Shown here: piece after piece, positions 52,302 to 61,786 of the stretch
Position numbering within the stretch: position 1 is the stretch's first letter
How the letters are laid out: every line of letters begins with the position of its first letter
Source of the DNA: UBA11051 sp964390495
Lineage (GTDB): Bacteria; Armatimonadota; Zipacnadia; Zipacnadales; UBA11051
Length of the DNA stretch: 64,000 bases
Assembly (NCBI GenBank): GCA_964390495.1
Contig: CAYMIN010000001.1
Location: forward strand, 186,001-250,000
Direction: 5' to 3'
Program-made: the position numbers and the translations under genes
The notes under the pieces: model-generated
The model's database searches: none
Told to the model about the DNA's origin: nothing
What the model saw: the letters and a program-made list of their open reading frames with translations, nothing else

Positions 52302-53420
52302 GTGCTGGATGCCGACAAGATTGCAGATGAGTTCTGCGAGTTCGTGCGCATAGACAGCCTTTCGGGGCACGAGCTGAACATGGCCCAACTGCTCAGCCAG
52401 CGCCTGGCGGAGCTGGGCTTGCCCGCGCGCTTTGACGAGGCTCACCGCCCGCTGGAGGGCGAGGTCGGTAACCTCTGGTCGAAGCTGGAGGCCACTCAGC
52501 CCGGGCTGCCCACGCTAATGCTAAACGCTCACATGGACACAGTCAAGCCCGGATGTGGCATCGCGCCACTCCGCCAGGGCGACACGATATCCAGCGCCGG
52601 TGATACCATCCTCGGCGGCGACGACAAGGCCGGCATCGCCATCATCCTAGCCGTGGTACGTGAGCTGCTTGGGACCAAGCCTCCCCATGGTGATATCCAC
52701 ATCGTCTTCACCATTGCGGAGGAGATCGGTCTCTTCGGCGCCAAGCATATGGATTACGACAGCTTCCGGGCGGATTATGCCCTGGTTCTGGACGGCGGCC
52801 GCGAGCCGGGCACTATAGTTACTGCCGCGCCTTCAGCCCTGCGGATTAGCTATGACATCACCGGCAGGGCGGCTCATTCCGGCGTCAAACCTGAGGAGGG
52901 CATCAGCGCCATCCAGGCCGCAGCCCAGGGCATCGCCAAGATGAGGCTGGGCCGCATAGATGCGGAGACTACCTGCAATATCGGGATCATCTCCGGCGGC
53001 CAAGCCCGCAACATCATACCACCCAATTGCCACATCGAGGGCGAGGCCCGCAGTCATGACCCCGCTAAGCTCGAGGCTCAGGTCCGGCACATGCGCGATT
53101 GTCTGCAGCAGGCCTGTGACGAAGTCGGCGCAACCCTGGAGGTCCAAGAGCTCAGCTCCTACCGCGCCTTTGCCGTGCCTGATGAGCACCCCTTGGTCAA
53201 GGTCGCCACTGATGCCGCCCGTGAGCTCGGCCTTGAACCCAAGACCGAACGTGGCGGTGGTGGCAGTGATGCCAATATCTATAACGAACATGGTATCCCG
53301 GCGATCATCTTGCCGATAGGTTCCGCCGACCCTCACACCCTGAAAGAAAGCGTCAGTGTGACCAACCTGGGCCGATGCGCGGAGTACTTGCTTGCCGTCA
53401 TCAACAGGCTCGAGAGCTAG
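52302..53420 (+). CDS. M20-family metallopeptidase (PepT-like)
   Basis: A 372-residue zinc peptidase like tripeptidase T/PepV: LNAHMDTVKPG and DDKAGIAIILAVVREL carry metal ligands, with VFTIAEEIGLFGAKHMD (catalytic Glu), and the C-terminal DANIYNEHGIPAIILPIGS. The GTG at 52302 is chosen because GGAGG (52289-52293) lies 8 nt upstream; an ATG at 52287 would overlap that site. Probably cytoplasmic. It is divergent to the GT4 gene and the gap after it holds hairpins. Confidence 0.9.
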   Translation: MLDADKIADEFCEFVRIDSLSGHELNMAQLLSQRLAELGLPARFDEAHRPLEGEVGNLWSKLEATQPGLPTLMLNAHMDTVKPGCGIAPLRQGDTISSAGDTILGGDDKAGIAIILAVVRELLGTKPPHGDIHIVFTIAEEIGLFGAKHMDYDSFRADYALVLDGGREPGTIVTAAPSALRISYDITGRAAHSGVKPEEGISAIQAAAQGIAKMRLGRIDAETTCNIGIISGGQARNIIPPNCHIEGEARSHDPAKLEAQVRHMRDCLQQACDEVGATLEVQELSSYRAFAVPDEHPLVKVATDAARELGLEPKTERGGGGSDANIYNEHGIPAIILPIGSADPHTLKESVSVTNLGRCAEYLLAVINRLES

Positions 53421-53474
53421 CCCCCGAATTACCTCTGGGGTCGCTAGCGGCCCGCCCTGGCACACGCGGCCGTA

Positions 53475-53567
53475 GTCTGACGCCACTGCTGCAAGATCAG
53501 GACATTTCTGAAATGTCTGGCCGAGGACGTCAGTCAGACAGCCGCCTGATGAGCGTGACGTCAGGCG
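53475..53567. promoter_or_regulatory. cluster of small palindromes before the DUF4855 gene
   Basis: GACATTT ctg AAATGTC (53501-53517) is a 7-bp operator-like palindrome. GACGTCAG occurs at 53526-53533 and again at 53557-53564, and CGCCTGA/TCAGGCG (53543-53567) forms a hairpin. They could be regulator sites for the downstream gene or a terminator region of the peptidase gene; no regulator is identified. Confidence 0.35.
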
Positions 53568-53682
53568 AACGCATTCAGCTTCTCGCCGCGCAGGTCGGTA
53601 ACCTGTGACTTGATCTGGAAAATCTGGGGCAGACAGCATTTCGGCCGATTCCATGTATGGTGTTGCTTGGGGAGAGTTCACT

Positions 53683-55254
53683 ATGAGCTGTCCGGTTCGG
53701 GTGTACTACTTGTGCAGTGCAGTACTATTGGCGGCCCTGGCTCCCTGCGCGGCTCAGGAGCAGAGGACCCTCGGCTACCTGCCGCCGGGAACGCCGGAGG
53801 TCGGCGGCATCAACCACATGGTTCTCATCTATCACGGGCGACAGAGCCGCGTGCCGAAGACGAAGGAAGCCATCATGCCCTACGTGGCCTACGTGGACGA
53901 GCAGGGCACGCCTCAGGACTGGTTCTTCGACAGCTTCCTGTTCATCGAATTTGCCACCGACAAGGGCACCTACATTCATTCCCATCCCAAGGACAGCCCA
54001 CTCCCCACCATTGATGACTGGGTTTGGCTGGCAGACGGCTGGTTCCGTCCGACTACGGGGCTAATCGGGTTGGAGCAGGCTGTCGCAGAAGTTGCCGGCA
54101 AGCTGGGCCCCGCCGATAGGAAAGCCAAGGTCGTCATCGGCATGCCGGTGCCCAGCACTGACGATACGGCCTTCGGGCCTCTGCCGGGGGAACAGGACAA
54201 GCTCGACTTCAGCGCAACCGACGACCGCCTGCAGGCCCTGCAGTGGTACATCCAGCGCGTGCTGGAGCAATGGCGGGAACGGGACTACCAGCATCTTGAG
54301 CTGGTGGGCTTCTACTGGACCAGGGAGGAAACACCGCCGGCGGACTATGAGCTCATCAGTTGCACCTCCGACTACCTTCACGCCATGGGCTACAAGCTCT
54401 TCCAGATTCCCTATAGCGGTGACCTCTCCGTGTGGCGGGAGATCGGCTTTGACGGCATCATGCGCCACCCTTGGTACTACACGCTTAAGGAAGATCCGCC
54501 TTTGGCCAATCTCCTCGCGAGAGCGAAAGTGGCGCGTATGTACAACACGGGCATCGAACTGGAGCTGGACGGGCGCGTTCTTGCCGACGAGAAGTTCAGG
54601 GAGAGATTCATTGCCGCCATGGATGCTGGGGCACACTACGGATGGATGCAGGGGGCCTTGATGAGCTACTACGAGGGCGGCGGAGCTGTCAAGCAGCTTG
54701 CGGCGACACCGGGCGTCGGACGCGACCTCTACCGCAAGCTCTACGAGTACGTAAAGGGCACCTATGTTCCGTCCGGCAGGTATGATTTCTCGGATCTACC
54801 GCTGACAAGCGGCGACAATACAGGGAATCTGGCCCTTGCCACCGCGGGGGCCAAGATCCATGGCACCCGAACCAGCCCCGACTGGGGTAGTCGCATCGGA
54901 CCGCAGTTCATCATTGACGGTAACGCGGACGTGTACTCGGGGATGGAAGGTTTCGGCGCGTTCTACTGGCCCGGCAGCTTCATCGTCGAACTGCCGACGA
55001 CCCAGACCGTCACCCGCACTCAGGTAATGCTCTTCGATCTGGATGGCCGCTTCTTCCGCTACCAGGTGCACACATCCGTGGACGGGGAGAACTGGGAACC
55101 TGCAGTCACCAAGGATACCGGAGAATGGCGAAGCTGGCAGGTGGACAGCTTTGCGCCGAGGCAGGCCAGATACGTACGCTTCACGGGGCTGTTCAACTCC
55201 GCCAATTCGCTTTTCCAGGTCGTCGAGTTCGAGGTCTATCGCGACGTGAAGTAG
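53683..55254 (+). CDS. secreted DUF4855 protein with discoidin-like C-terminal domain
   Basis: A 523-residue exported protein. The signal peptide is RVYYLCSAVLLAALAPCAAQ. Residues about 35-355 match DUF4855-type TIM-barrel-like proteins (INHMVLIYHGRQSRVPKTKE, ELVGFYWTREET, FQIPYSGDL). The final part (SRIGPQFIIDGNADVYSG, FIVELPTTQTVTRTQVMLFD, TSVDGENWEPA, ARYVRFTGLFNSAN) is an F5/8-type C carbohydrate-binding module. ATG 53683 with GGGGAGAG upstream. It opens the glycan-like island. Confidence 0.85.
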   Translation: MSCPVRVYYLCSAVLLAALAPCAAQEQRTLGYLPPGTPEVGGINHMVLIYHGRQSRVPKTKEAIMPYVAYVDEQGTPQDWFFDSFLFIEFATDKGTYIHSHPKDSPLPTIDDWVWLADGWFRPTTGLIGLEQAVAEVAGKLGPADRKAKVVIGMPVPSTDDTAFGPLPGEQDKLDFSATDDRLQALQWYIQRVLEQWRERDYQHLELVGFYWTREETPPADYELISCTSDYLHAMGYKLFQIPYSGDLSVWREIGFDGIMRHPWYYTLKEDPPLANLLARAKVARMYNTGIELELDGRVLADEKFRERFIAAMDAGAHYGWMQGALMSYYEGGGAVKQLAATPGVGRDLYRKLYEYVKGTYVPSGRYDFSDLPLTSGDNTGNLALATAGAKIHGTRTSPDWGSRIGPQFIIDGNADVYSGMEGFGAFYWPGSFIVELPTTQTVTRTQVMLFDLDGRFFRYQVHTSVDGENWEPAVTKDTGEWRSWQVDSFAPRQARYVRFTGLFNSANSLFQVVEFEVYRDVK

Positions 55255-55340
55255 GCAGCTAGAGGATAGCGACAGCGGCCGTCTGATGTCGTCCTACGGC
55301 GGTAGATTCCCGCATGTCTGTGGCCGGAGATGACACATAG

Positions 55341-55493
55341 ACGCCTCCGAAGCAGTACCAGCAAGACTCCGCTATCCTGCGCGACCACCTCCGCTCTATC
55401 TCGAAGCAACGGCTCATCCACTGCTTTGGATCCGTATCGCCGCAGACCATGGCCGAGGTTGAGGACCGCCTTGCCACACTGCTGGCACTGTGA
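55341..55493 (+). pseudogene. remnant of a MazF/PemK-type toxin
   Basis: The plus strand after an in-frame stop at 55338-55340 reads QYQQDSAILRDHLRSISKQR, then LIHCFGSVSPQTMAEVEDRL and ATLLAL, then stop. This matches the C-terminal third of MazF/PemK endoribonucleases (D-x-h-R-S-h-S-x-x-R-L, G-x-h-x-x-x-x-M-x-x-V-x-x-x-h). The N-terminal half with the start is missing, and no antitoxin gene is beside it. Probably a dead fragment. Confidence 0.6.
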
Positions 55494-55520
55494 TTGGGCT
55501 ATCCATCACTATCGGGCTTG

Positions 55521-56591
55521 TCAGAACGTAATGACCTTCCCCGTCCGCGCCGACTCAAAGCACCTCAGGATGAAGCGACTCGTGCGCGCACCGTCAGCGG
55601 CGGTCGCTATTGGCCGCTCGTCTTTCAGGATGGACCTGGCGAAAGCCGGCAGGATGTCGGGAACCCCGCTGGCCCTGCCTTTGCCAAGCTGCTGCGCGTA
55701 CTCGCACGCTTCATAAGGCGGCTGCCACTGCTCCTCCGGGACGCATGACGCGAAACGGGCGTCTTCCCCGTGATCAATGGCGATGGCACTGCGCCCCTTG
55801 TCTATCACCATCACGAAAAAGGGGCAGCCGTTGGGCAAGGGGTGATGCATCAGCAGACCGCCCACACCGCCGTCGCCGCCCATGAAGGCCCCGACACTGC
55901 CATTATCAAAACAAATGGCGGCATTGATGGTGTCAATCACGTCCGGGTGGGAGTGGTGGAACACGCCGCCGGTGGCATAGACCGACTGCGGCTCGGCGCC
56001 GGCTAGGTAGAACATCATGTCCACGACGTGGCAGCCCTGGGAGAGGATCTGCCCGCCGCCCTTGATCGGGTCCTGGGCCCAGATCGTCTCCGGCCAGATG
56101 CCGCCGGTGCGGGCATGAGCGATGATGTTGTCGGGATTGGGGATCTCGCGCTTGACGTCCTGCGCACCCTTGGCGAAGCGGCAGCGGAAGGCCACCATAT
56201 AGTTGACACCGGAGCGCTCCTCGGCCGCGAGAATGTCGTCACATTCCTGCTCAGTCATCGCCATCGGCTTCTCGATCAGCACGTGCTTGCCGGCCTCCAC
56301 AGCACGCAGCGAATACGGCGCATGGGTGTCGTGCCACGTCGTAATCAGCACCGCGTCAATGTCGGGATCATTGAATAGGTCTTCGGGGTCGGCGGTGGCA
56401 TATTCCCCCTGGTAGGTCTGACGGTACTCCTCGGCGCGGTCGGTGTTGACATCAGCCAGGCCGCGGACCTCGATCTGTGCCAGCCACGGGCGCAACTCCT
56501 CGGAGACGTTCTCCGCTTTATCCGCGAGCGAGGCTAGGTGCGCCGCGCACATATTCCCACAGCCGACTATACCTAATCTTACCTTGTCCAC
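55521..56591 (-). CDS. Gfo/Idh/MocA-family oxidoreductase
   Basis: A 356-residue NAD(P)-dependent oxidoreductase: GIVGCGNMCAAHLASL is the Rossmann motif, ADVNTDRAEEYRQTYQGEYA follows, then EAGKHVLIEKPMAMTEQEC with the EKP catalytic Lys, and GGGQILSQGCHVVDMMFYLAG. A GTG at 56591 with GGGAGAGAC upstream is the start. It shares layout with the enzyme at 45406. It may act on a sugar released by the neighbouring glycan enzymes; that is inference. Confidence 0.9.
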   Translation of the reverse strand: MDKVRLGIVGCGNMCAAHLASLADKAENVSEELRPWLAQIEVRGLADVNTDRAEEYRQTYQGEYATADPEDLFNDPDIDAVLITTWHDTHAPYSLRAVEAGKHVLIEKPMAMTEQECDDILAAEERSGVNYMVAFRCRFAKGAQDVKREIPNPDNIIAHARTGGIWPETIWAQDPIKGGGQILSQGCHVVDMMFYLAGAEPQSVYATGGVFHHSHPDVIDTINAAICFDNGSVGAFMGGDGGVGGLLMHHPLPNGCPFFVMVIDKGRSAIAIDHGEDARFASCVPEEQWQPPYEACEYAQQLGKGRASGVPDILPAFARSILKDERPIATAADGARTSRFILRCFESARTGKVITF

Positions 56592-56611
56592 AGTTGTCTC
56601 TCCCCATCCCT

Positions 56612-56706
56612 TCAGTTGTCCACTCCGTTGGTAGCAAGTTTCACGATCTTGACCCGGACGCTGGCGATGAAGGGCATTTCGTCCGCAACGCCAGCCACAG
56701 TGCCGG
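56612..56706 (-). pseudogene. stray C-terminal piece of a BNR-propeller protein
   Basis: On the minus strand the frame reads GTVAGVADEMPFIASVRVKI and on to VKLATNGVDN before a stop. This matches the C-terminus of the sialidase (EASFIASVRFKLEELD) in protein and in DNA (shared CTTCATCGCCAG). It follows the end of the propeller gene at 56733 in another frame, without its own start, so it looks like a relic of a duplicated or recombined propeller gene. Confidence 0.55.
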
Positions 56707-56732
56707 GTCTTGTGACGGCGTTAGGTCCTAAT

Positions 56733-57839
56733 CTAGACCGCCACAATGTACAGATACGGGTGCATGCCGGCCTCGATGTCGCCGGCGGCGGCGTCGAAGC
56801 GACTGTGGGTGGCGCCGGTTTCGCCGGCGTACAAGGTGCCATCAAGACCGACCGTCATCGCGTGCACGCGGGCGGCCTCGACCCCGCTTTCCTCATCCAC
56901 AATCGGACCGATCTTCCGATAGGCGTTGGTGCGCGGATCGTACTCAAACAGGAAGGCGCCACAGGTGCCGTACTGACTACCGCCGCCGGCGGCACCATAC
57001 AGCAGTCCGTCGCGTTCGACTAAGGCCGGCAAGCGTGGGCCGTCATTGGGCTGGCATAGCTCCGTAACTTTCAACGACCCCGGCTCCACTGAGAACAAGA
57101 TTCCCGTTTCCCACATGCCACCGTAGATCATCCCGTCCGCGGCCGCCATCAGTGCGTCAATGCGGTATGAGCCTTCGCCCGGCAGCTTGGCATCGGTCTC
57201 GGTGAGCTGCTTTTTCGCGCTGTCATAGGTGAACAGATAGCCCTCCGAACACGACCCATAGACGGTCCCGTCCTGGTCACAGGCGATGGTGTGGCTGCAG
57301 GCGCTGTCGCCCCAGACGCCGGCGTGAACCTGGTCGGCGAACACGACTTCACCTGACTCCAGGTCCACCGCAAAGAAGTCGTTGTGGTAGTACGTCATCC
57401 CGAAGAGCTGCCGCCCGTCCGGGCTGACCGTACTCGCGATGATCCACATGTGCGGCACCGCCACGCCCAGGTCGCGTCCCGCATCAGTCGCCGGATCATA
57501 GACAAACACATGCCCGCCGTCGTCCTCGTTGATCTTGCGATGGCGCGCACCGTATCCCATATTCTGCCCGGTTCCACCGGCGATGCGCCCATCGGCCAGG
57601 GCACTGAGGGCGTGATGTATCTTCTGGGCGATAGGTGCGCCCTGGCGGTTATAGACCTGGTTGGAGGGACCGATCTTGGACCCCAGGTCGCGCACTGCTT
57701 GCGTATCGGGCGCGTACTCGAAAAGCAAGTGCTCCCTGGCCCCGGTCATACCGCCGTAGATACGGCCATTGGTGCCGGTAGTCAGCGAAACAACCTCCAA
57801 CCCGCCGGGCAACTCAACTTCATAAGCCTGTACACGCAT
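56733..57839 (-). CDS. beta-propeller protein (Kelch/NHL-like), function unknown
   Basis: A 368-residue protein of repeated short blades (TNGRIYGGMTG, DGRIAGGTGQNMG, DGTVYGSCSEGYLFTYDS, DGMIYGGMWETGILFSV, DGLLYGAAGGGSQYG, DGTLYAGETGATHSR), about seven units of G-x-h-Y-G followed by FxYD/FEYD strands. No signal peptide is present. AGGAGA lies 7 nt upstream of ATG 57839. It probably binds or processes a glycan or metabolite; no enzyme motif is recognised. Confidence 0.75.
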   Translation of the reverse strand: MRVQAYEVELPGGLEVVSLTTGTNGRIYGGMTGAREHLLFEYAPDTQAVRDLGSKIGPSNQVYNRQGAPIAQKIHHALSALADGRIAGGTGQNMGYGARHRKINEDDGGHVFVYDPATDAGRDLGVAVPHMWIIASTVSPDGRQLFGMTYYHNDFFAVDLESGEVVFADQVHAGVWGDSACSHTIACDQDGTVYGSCSEGYLFTYDSAKKQLTETDAKLPGEGSYRIDALMAAADGMIYGGMWETGILFSVEPGSLKVTELCQPNDGPRLPALVERDGLLYGAAGGGSQYGTCGAFLFEYDPRTNAYRKIGPIVDEESGVEAARVHAMTVGLDGTLYAGETGATHSRFDAAAGDIEAGMHPYLYIVAV

Positions 57840-57945
57840 TTCATGTTCTCCTTGGTTGGTGCTGAATTGATGTGTTCTCTATATCAATGAAAACCAGCCA
57901 TGGGGAATGGCCGATATGCCCCTCTGGACAAGCGCCTCCGCGCTC

Positions 57946-60900
57946 TTAGTCGCCCACCGAGACGATGCTCGGGACTGTCACCGTATCGCCCGGGCCGTAG
58001 TCGTAGATGAAAAAGCGCGCCGTACCGTCGCCCCCTTTGTCCACGTATTCACGAGTGAGGGAGTCCCTGCCAACCACGGCGTGTGCCTGGCTGCTAATGT
58101 ACGCGCGCGATGCCTTCACTCCGCTTAGCTTGTAGGTCGCCGAGTTGTCCTCATTGCTCAGGGTCTTGCCGGTGTAGTAAAGGCCGCCGAACGTCAGTTT
58201 CACCGCCGACGTGATACCATCATCGTTGATCTCCCCGACCGGCCCCTCTGCTATCCGCGGGTCCAACTCCAAGCGCAATTCCACTCCGTCGGCCACCGGT
58301 CGGGTGTCCACGATCAGGTGCGTGGCGTCATTTCCATACTCGTTGGTGATCCGCACATAACGTCCCACCAGCTTCTCGACCTCCGCGGGCGCCGGCGATA
58401 CGGTAATCTTGAAGCCCGCGAAATCGGCCGAGACGATCCTGCCATTCCAGGCCGGAGTTGGGCTTGTGAATTGCCGGCCCTCTTTCGCTATCCGCGTCCC
58501 GTCAATCAGGAATGCGCGCTTCACCTCCCCGTCTTGCTCGGACCACACACCGAATGCGCCCTGCATCGTGATGCCGTCGCTGGTGGTCACGGGGATCGTA
58601 GGGTCCTGGCAGTGGATGATGGTGTCAATCCGGCTGCCGGCGACAACCTGAAAAGCAACTGGCGGGTGGTTACTCGGGCCTGCGGTTGTGACGTCGAGGC
58701 GGCGCACTTGCGAGATCAGCGGCTCACCCTCGTACGCCTCCAGGACTTCCACAAACTGCGTTGCCAACGGCTCAGTGCCCTGGTTGTGCTGCACCACCCA
58801 CTGCAGCTCATAGGGTTTCCCGCCGCCGGGCGGCTTGCCCTTGCAGAGCGCCACCTCCCCTCCCCTAGGCTGCACCGCGTGGAGCCGGAGATGCACGTCG
58901 GGGTACTTCTCCAGGTCCCAGCACACGCGCCACGGGTCCGCCGGCCGGGCACGCTGAACATTGTACAGGAAGGGGAAAGCCAGCAGATGGAAGTGCTGTT
59001 GGCTCCATTCCGAATCCCACCTCAGCCCATAGGGCACCTCCGGACCGGCCAGGGTACCGCGATTCTGCGCGGTCAATTGCAGGCCGCTGGCTTCGGCCGT
59101 GCCTCGAGGGCCGTGGAAGCTCCAGTAATGATCGGTGCCGCCCGTGAGGCGGAAGATGCTGAGCGCGTATGAGTGCTGCTCATCTAGGTCCACCAGCCCG
59201 ATCGTCCGGCTCATGGCGAGGTCGTCTGTAAACTCCACGAGTTCGGGCGGCTCAAGCTGCTTGTAGAGACGGCGGCCGGCGGTGGCCATCTGCGCCCAGC
59301 CACCATCGCCGAAGAGTTGCAGACTGGCGCCTACCCGTCCCTGGCGGCCCCATTCACCAGGCGCCTCGTCGCTGGCCCCGACAATCCGGGTGCAGTAATG
59401 GATCGCCCAGTTCATATCCCACTCGGTGCGGTGGTCGGGGCCGCGGTAGTAGCCCTGCTCCGGTAGGAAGGTGCGCTTCAGGGCCTCGTAGCCGATGGTC
59501 AGTGAATCGTGCTGGAAGTGGCCGTACATGGTTCCGTAGCGCATCCACAGCGCCCGCTGGTCATCGGCCTTACCACTGCGCAAGATGACGTGGCCGAAGC
59601 CGTCCAGCACCTGGCTGGGGAGATCCAGGTAGGGCCCCTCGCGCTCGACAATCTCCGTGACCTGCGCGCGCAACTGCAGATCCTCCAGGTACTTGGTGGG
59701 AGCATTGGTTTCCGCATCCCAGAGCGCACGAGCGTAATTGACCTGCTCCGGCCAGCGTTTGAAGGCGGCCACCCAGTAGTGCCTGGAAAGTGAGGCTCCC
59801 GGCTTGAGGGGCAGCGGGTCGGTACCGGCCAGGTCACCGTCGTCGCCCACGTTGGCATAGGTGCGGCTGATCAGAGACATGTTGATGTTGTGGTCAAACA
59901 TGTATTTGAACTTGGGCTCTGCGGTCAGTACCGGGAAGTTCGCCGCGCCATACTGCTGCGGCCGCAACTCGCTCACCCGCTCCAACATCTCGGTCAACAT
60001 CACGGTGCCGCCATAGTGGGCATTGTTATAGCCCGGCGACTCGTAACCCGCACCATCCACGAAGAAATTATTGGGCAGATAGTAGCGCATCCCATTTGCC
60101 GAATTGTTGAAAACCCAGTCAACCAGCTCGATGGAACGCGGGGTGTTGAGGAAGCGGGCCAGCCGCATAGCCATGGCATGCTCGGTCGGCCCGTTGCCGG
60201 CCACGGAGTAATCCAAGACGCCCTGGGCCACGGTGCGGAAGTAGCCCGTCTCGATGAAGTTGCGCACCTCCTGCATGGTCCGCATCTCGGGATGGTAGTT
60301 GTCCTGTAGGAACTCCAGCAACTCCGGGTCTGCTGCGTCGAAGTAGTCCCAGATCCTCTCGAGGGCTTGTGCATATAACGTCTCAAGCCCGATAGACCAC
60401 ACGGCATCCAGGTAGAATCCGGGGGAGAAGTATGAGGCATAACTGGGCGGCGGCGTGCCCTGCGGCGGCGTCCCTCCCCGCCACAGGTTGTCACGCATGT
60501 ACCTTTCCCGCTGGTTGATATTGAGCGCCAGGTTCAGGTACTGCTCGGCGACGCGGAACAGCAAGACCGCCGCCGCCCGGGCCCAGCGCCGGTCTCCGGA
60601 GGCCAGATAGTAGCGCGAGAACAGCTCGGTGCGGCGCTCGCCACCACGGTAATTCTGCAACACATAGTAGCCGATGAAGGAATAAGGGCGCCCCTTCTCG
60701 TCGAAGTAGTTCCAGCCGTCATCCGGGAACTCCCCGCTGGTCATGTCACCGGCGGCGAAGTCGTTGCTGGGGAACCAGCGCCCACATTCGGGACACTGAA
60801 TCTGGAACGGATGATGCTCCTGGTCCATCACCCAAGGGTAAAACGCCGAGCGCCCCTCAAACACCTTGATGCCGCAGACCGGACACCCCTTCGCCGGCTC

Positions 60901-61566
60901 GGAGAAGGGCTGATACACCGGGTTGTTGACGTACGGGGCACGTGGTATAGTGCTTTCAGGCAGGGAGTAGAACAGCTTGTCCAGGTCCTGCGCTTGGGCC
61001 AGGTTCTGTTCCGCATCGGCTTTGAGGTCCCGCATAAGCCCGGCTCTCGAAGTCTCCAGCTCCTCGGTGGTGAGGAAGCTCAAGCCGGTCTTGCGCTCAT
61101 CCTTGCCTTCCATGGGAAAGAGCCGCGGCAGCTTGAGCGTATCGCCCCAACAGATCCCGCCCCGGGTCACAGCGCCTGGCGGATTAACTGGCACCTCAAA
61201 ACGCTCCGTCATCACCTCTTCCCAGGACAACACCCGCAGCGGCAGGGCCAGGGTGTACTGGCCCGAACGGAAAGCCATCTCGCCGGCCCGTAACGGCTCA
61301 GTCGCTCTGAAGTAGAAACGCTGCGTGGTGTCGCCGGGCTTGTGGGGCCAGCGATCAAGGAGTTGCAGCCCCTGTGGGTATGTGACCTCAAGCTGACCGC
61401 AGTCCGCGGGCGTCTCGAGCATGATCCGCGTCCACTGGCCGACTATCCAGAAGGTCGGCTGCTGAATGACCTTCAGCGCGTTTTGCGGCTCTTGGGACTG
61501 ACACACCGTCCCCGCCATCAACAAGGCAACGATAACAGCTACTCGCCGGAAGGCCCGGTGAGGCAT
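57946..61566 (-). CDS. large secreted heparinase II/III-like protein
   Basis: A 1,206-residue exported protein: signal peptide RVAVIVALLMAGTVCQSQ, then an N-terminal beta region, a zinc-ribbon-like insertion with two CxxC pairs (CPVCGIKVFEG, CPECGRWFPSNDF), the (alpha/alpha) toroid (about 280-600: YNNAHYGGTVMLTEMLERVS), and the C-terminal beta-sandwich of the heparinase II/III family (YGTMYGHFQHDSLTIGYEAL). It likely eliminates uronic-acid-containing polysaccharide outside the cytoplasm. ATG 61566 is chosen for its signal peptide; the longer frame to 61752 covers a 5' leader with a hairpin. Confidence 0.85.
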   Translation of the reverse strand: MPHRAFRRVAVIVALLMAGTVCQSQEPQNALKVIQQPTFWIVGQWTRIMLETPADCGQLEVTYPQGLQLLDRWPHKPGDTTQRFYFRATEPLRAGEMAFRSGQYTLALPLRVLSWEEVMTERFEVPVNPPGAVTRGGICWGDTLKLPRLFPMEGKDERKTGLSFLTTEELETSRAGLMRDLKADAEQNLAQAQDLDKLFYSLPESTIPRAPYVNNPVYQPFSEPAKGCPVCGIKVFEGRSAFYPWVMDQEHHPFQIQCPECGRWFPSNDFAAGDMTSGEFPDDGWNYFDEKGRPYSFIGYYVLQNYRGGERRTELFSRYYLASGDRRWARAAAVLLFRVAEQYLNLALNINQRERYMRDNLWRGGTPPQGTPPPSYASYFSPGFYLDAVWSIGLETLYAQALERIWDYFDAADPELLEFLQDNYHPEMRTMQEVRNFIETGYFRTVAQGVLDYSVAGNGPTEHAMAMRLARFLNTPRSIELVDWVFNNSANGMRYYLPNNFFVDGAGYESPGYNNAHYGGTVMLTEMLERVSELRPQQYGAANFPVLTAEPKFKYMFDHNINMSLISRTYANVGDDGDLAGTDPLPLKPGASLSRHYWVAAFKRWPEQVNYARALWDAETNAPTKYLEDLQLRAQVTEIVEREGPYLDLPSQVLDGFGHVILRSGKADDQRALWMRYGTMYGHFQHDSLTIGYEALKRTFLPEQGYYRGPDHRTEWDMNWAIHYCTRIVGASDEAPGEWGRQGRVGASLQLFGDGGWAQMATAGRRLYKQLEPPELVEFTDDLAMSRTIGLVDLDEQHSYALSIFRLTGGTDHYWSFHGPRGTAEASGLQLTAQNRGTLAGPEVPYGLRWDSEWSQQHFHLLAFPFLYNVQRARPADPWRVCWDLEKYPDVHLRLHAVQPRGGEVALCKGKPPGGGKPYELQWVVQHNQGTEPLATQFVEVLEAYEGEPLISQVRRLDVTTAGPSNHPPVAFQVVAGSRIDTIIHCQDPTIPVTTSDGITMQGAFGVWSEQDGEVKRAFLIDGTRIAKEGRQFTSPTPAWNGRIVSADFAGFKITVSPAPAEVEKLVGRYVRITNEYGNDATHLIVDTRPVADGVELRLELDPRIAEGPVGEINDDGITSAVKLTFGGLYYTGKTLSNEDNSATYKLSGVKASRAYISSQAHAVVGRDSLTREYVDKGGDGTARFFIYDYGPGDTVTVPSIVSVGD

Positions 61567-61584
61567 TCGCAGTTGTCTTTCAGC

Positions 61585-61617
61585 AAACGCCCGTCTAGCT
61601 CGGGATTGCGGGCGTTT
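61585..61617 (-). promoter_or_regulatory. hairpin just upstream of the heparinase start
   Basis: A perfect 9-bp inverted repeat AAACGCCCG / CGGGCGTTT with a 15-nt loop lies 18 nt upstream of the ATG on the minus strand. It could terminate the sialidase transcript or act as a 5'-leader element. Confidence 0.45.
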
Positions 61618-61786
61618 TGCCCACTGCAAGACCGCTCTCATGCTCTGCCCAAGGGGTTCCATGCGGTATGGCCTCGATGCTCTCGAGGACGTCTGCAGAC
61701 TTACGAAACTTATACCCACGAGCCATTGTGGCTGCTCTGAATAATACCTCATCCGATCCCTCGCTGGTGTCCTTTATGTGCCTCAG

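Noticed and set aside
52833..53681. 282-codon minus-strand frame
   Set aside because: Antisense shadow of the M20 peptidase extending into the intergenic palindromes.
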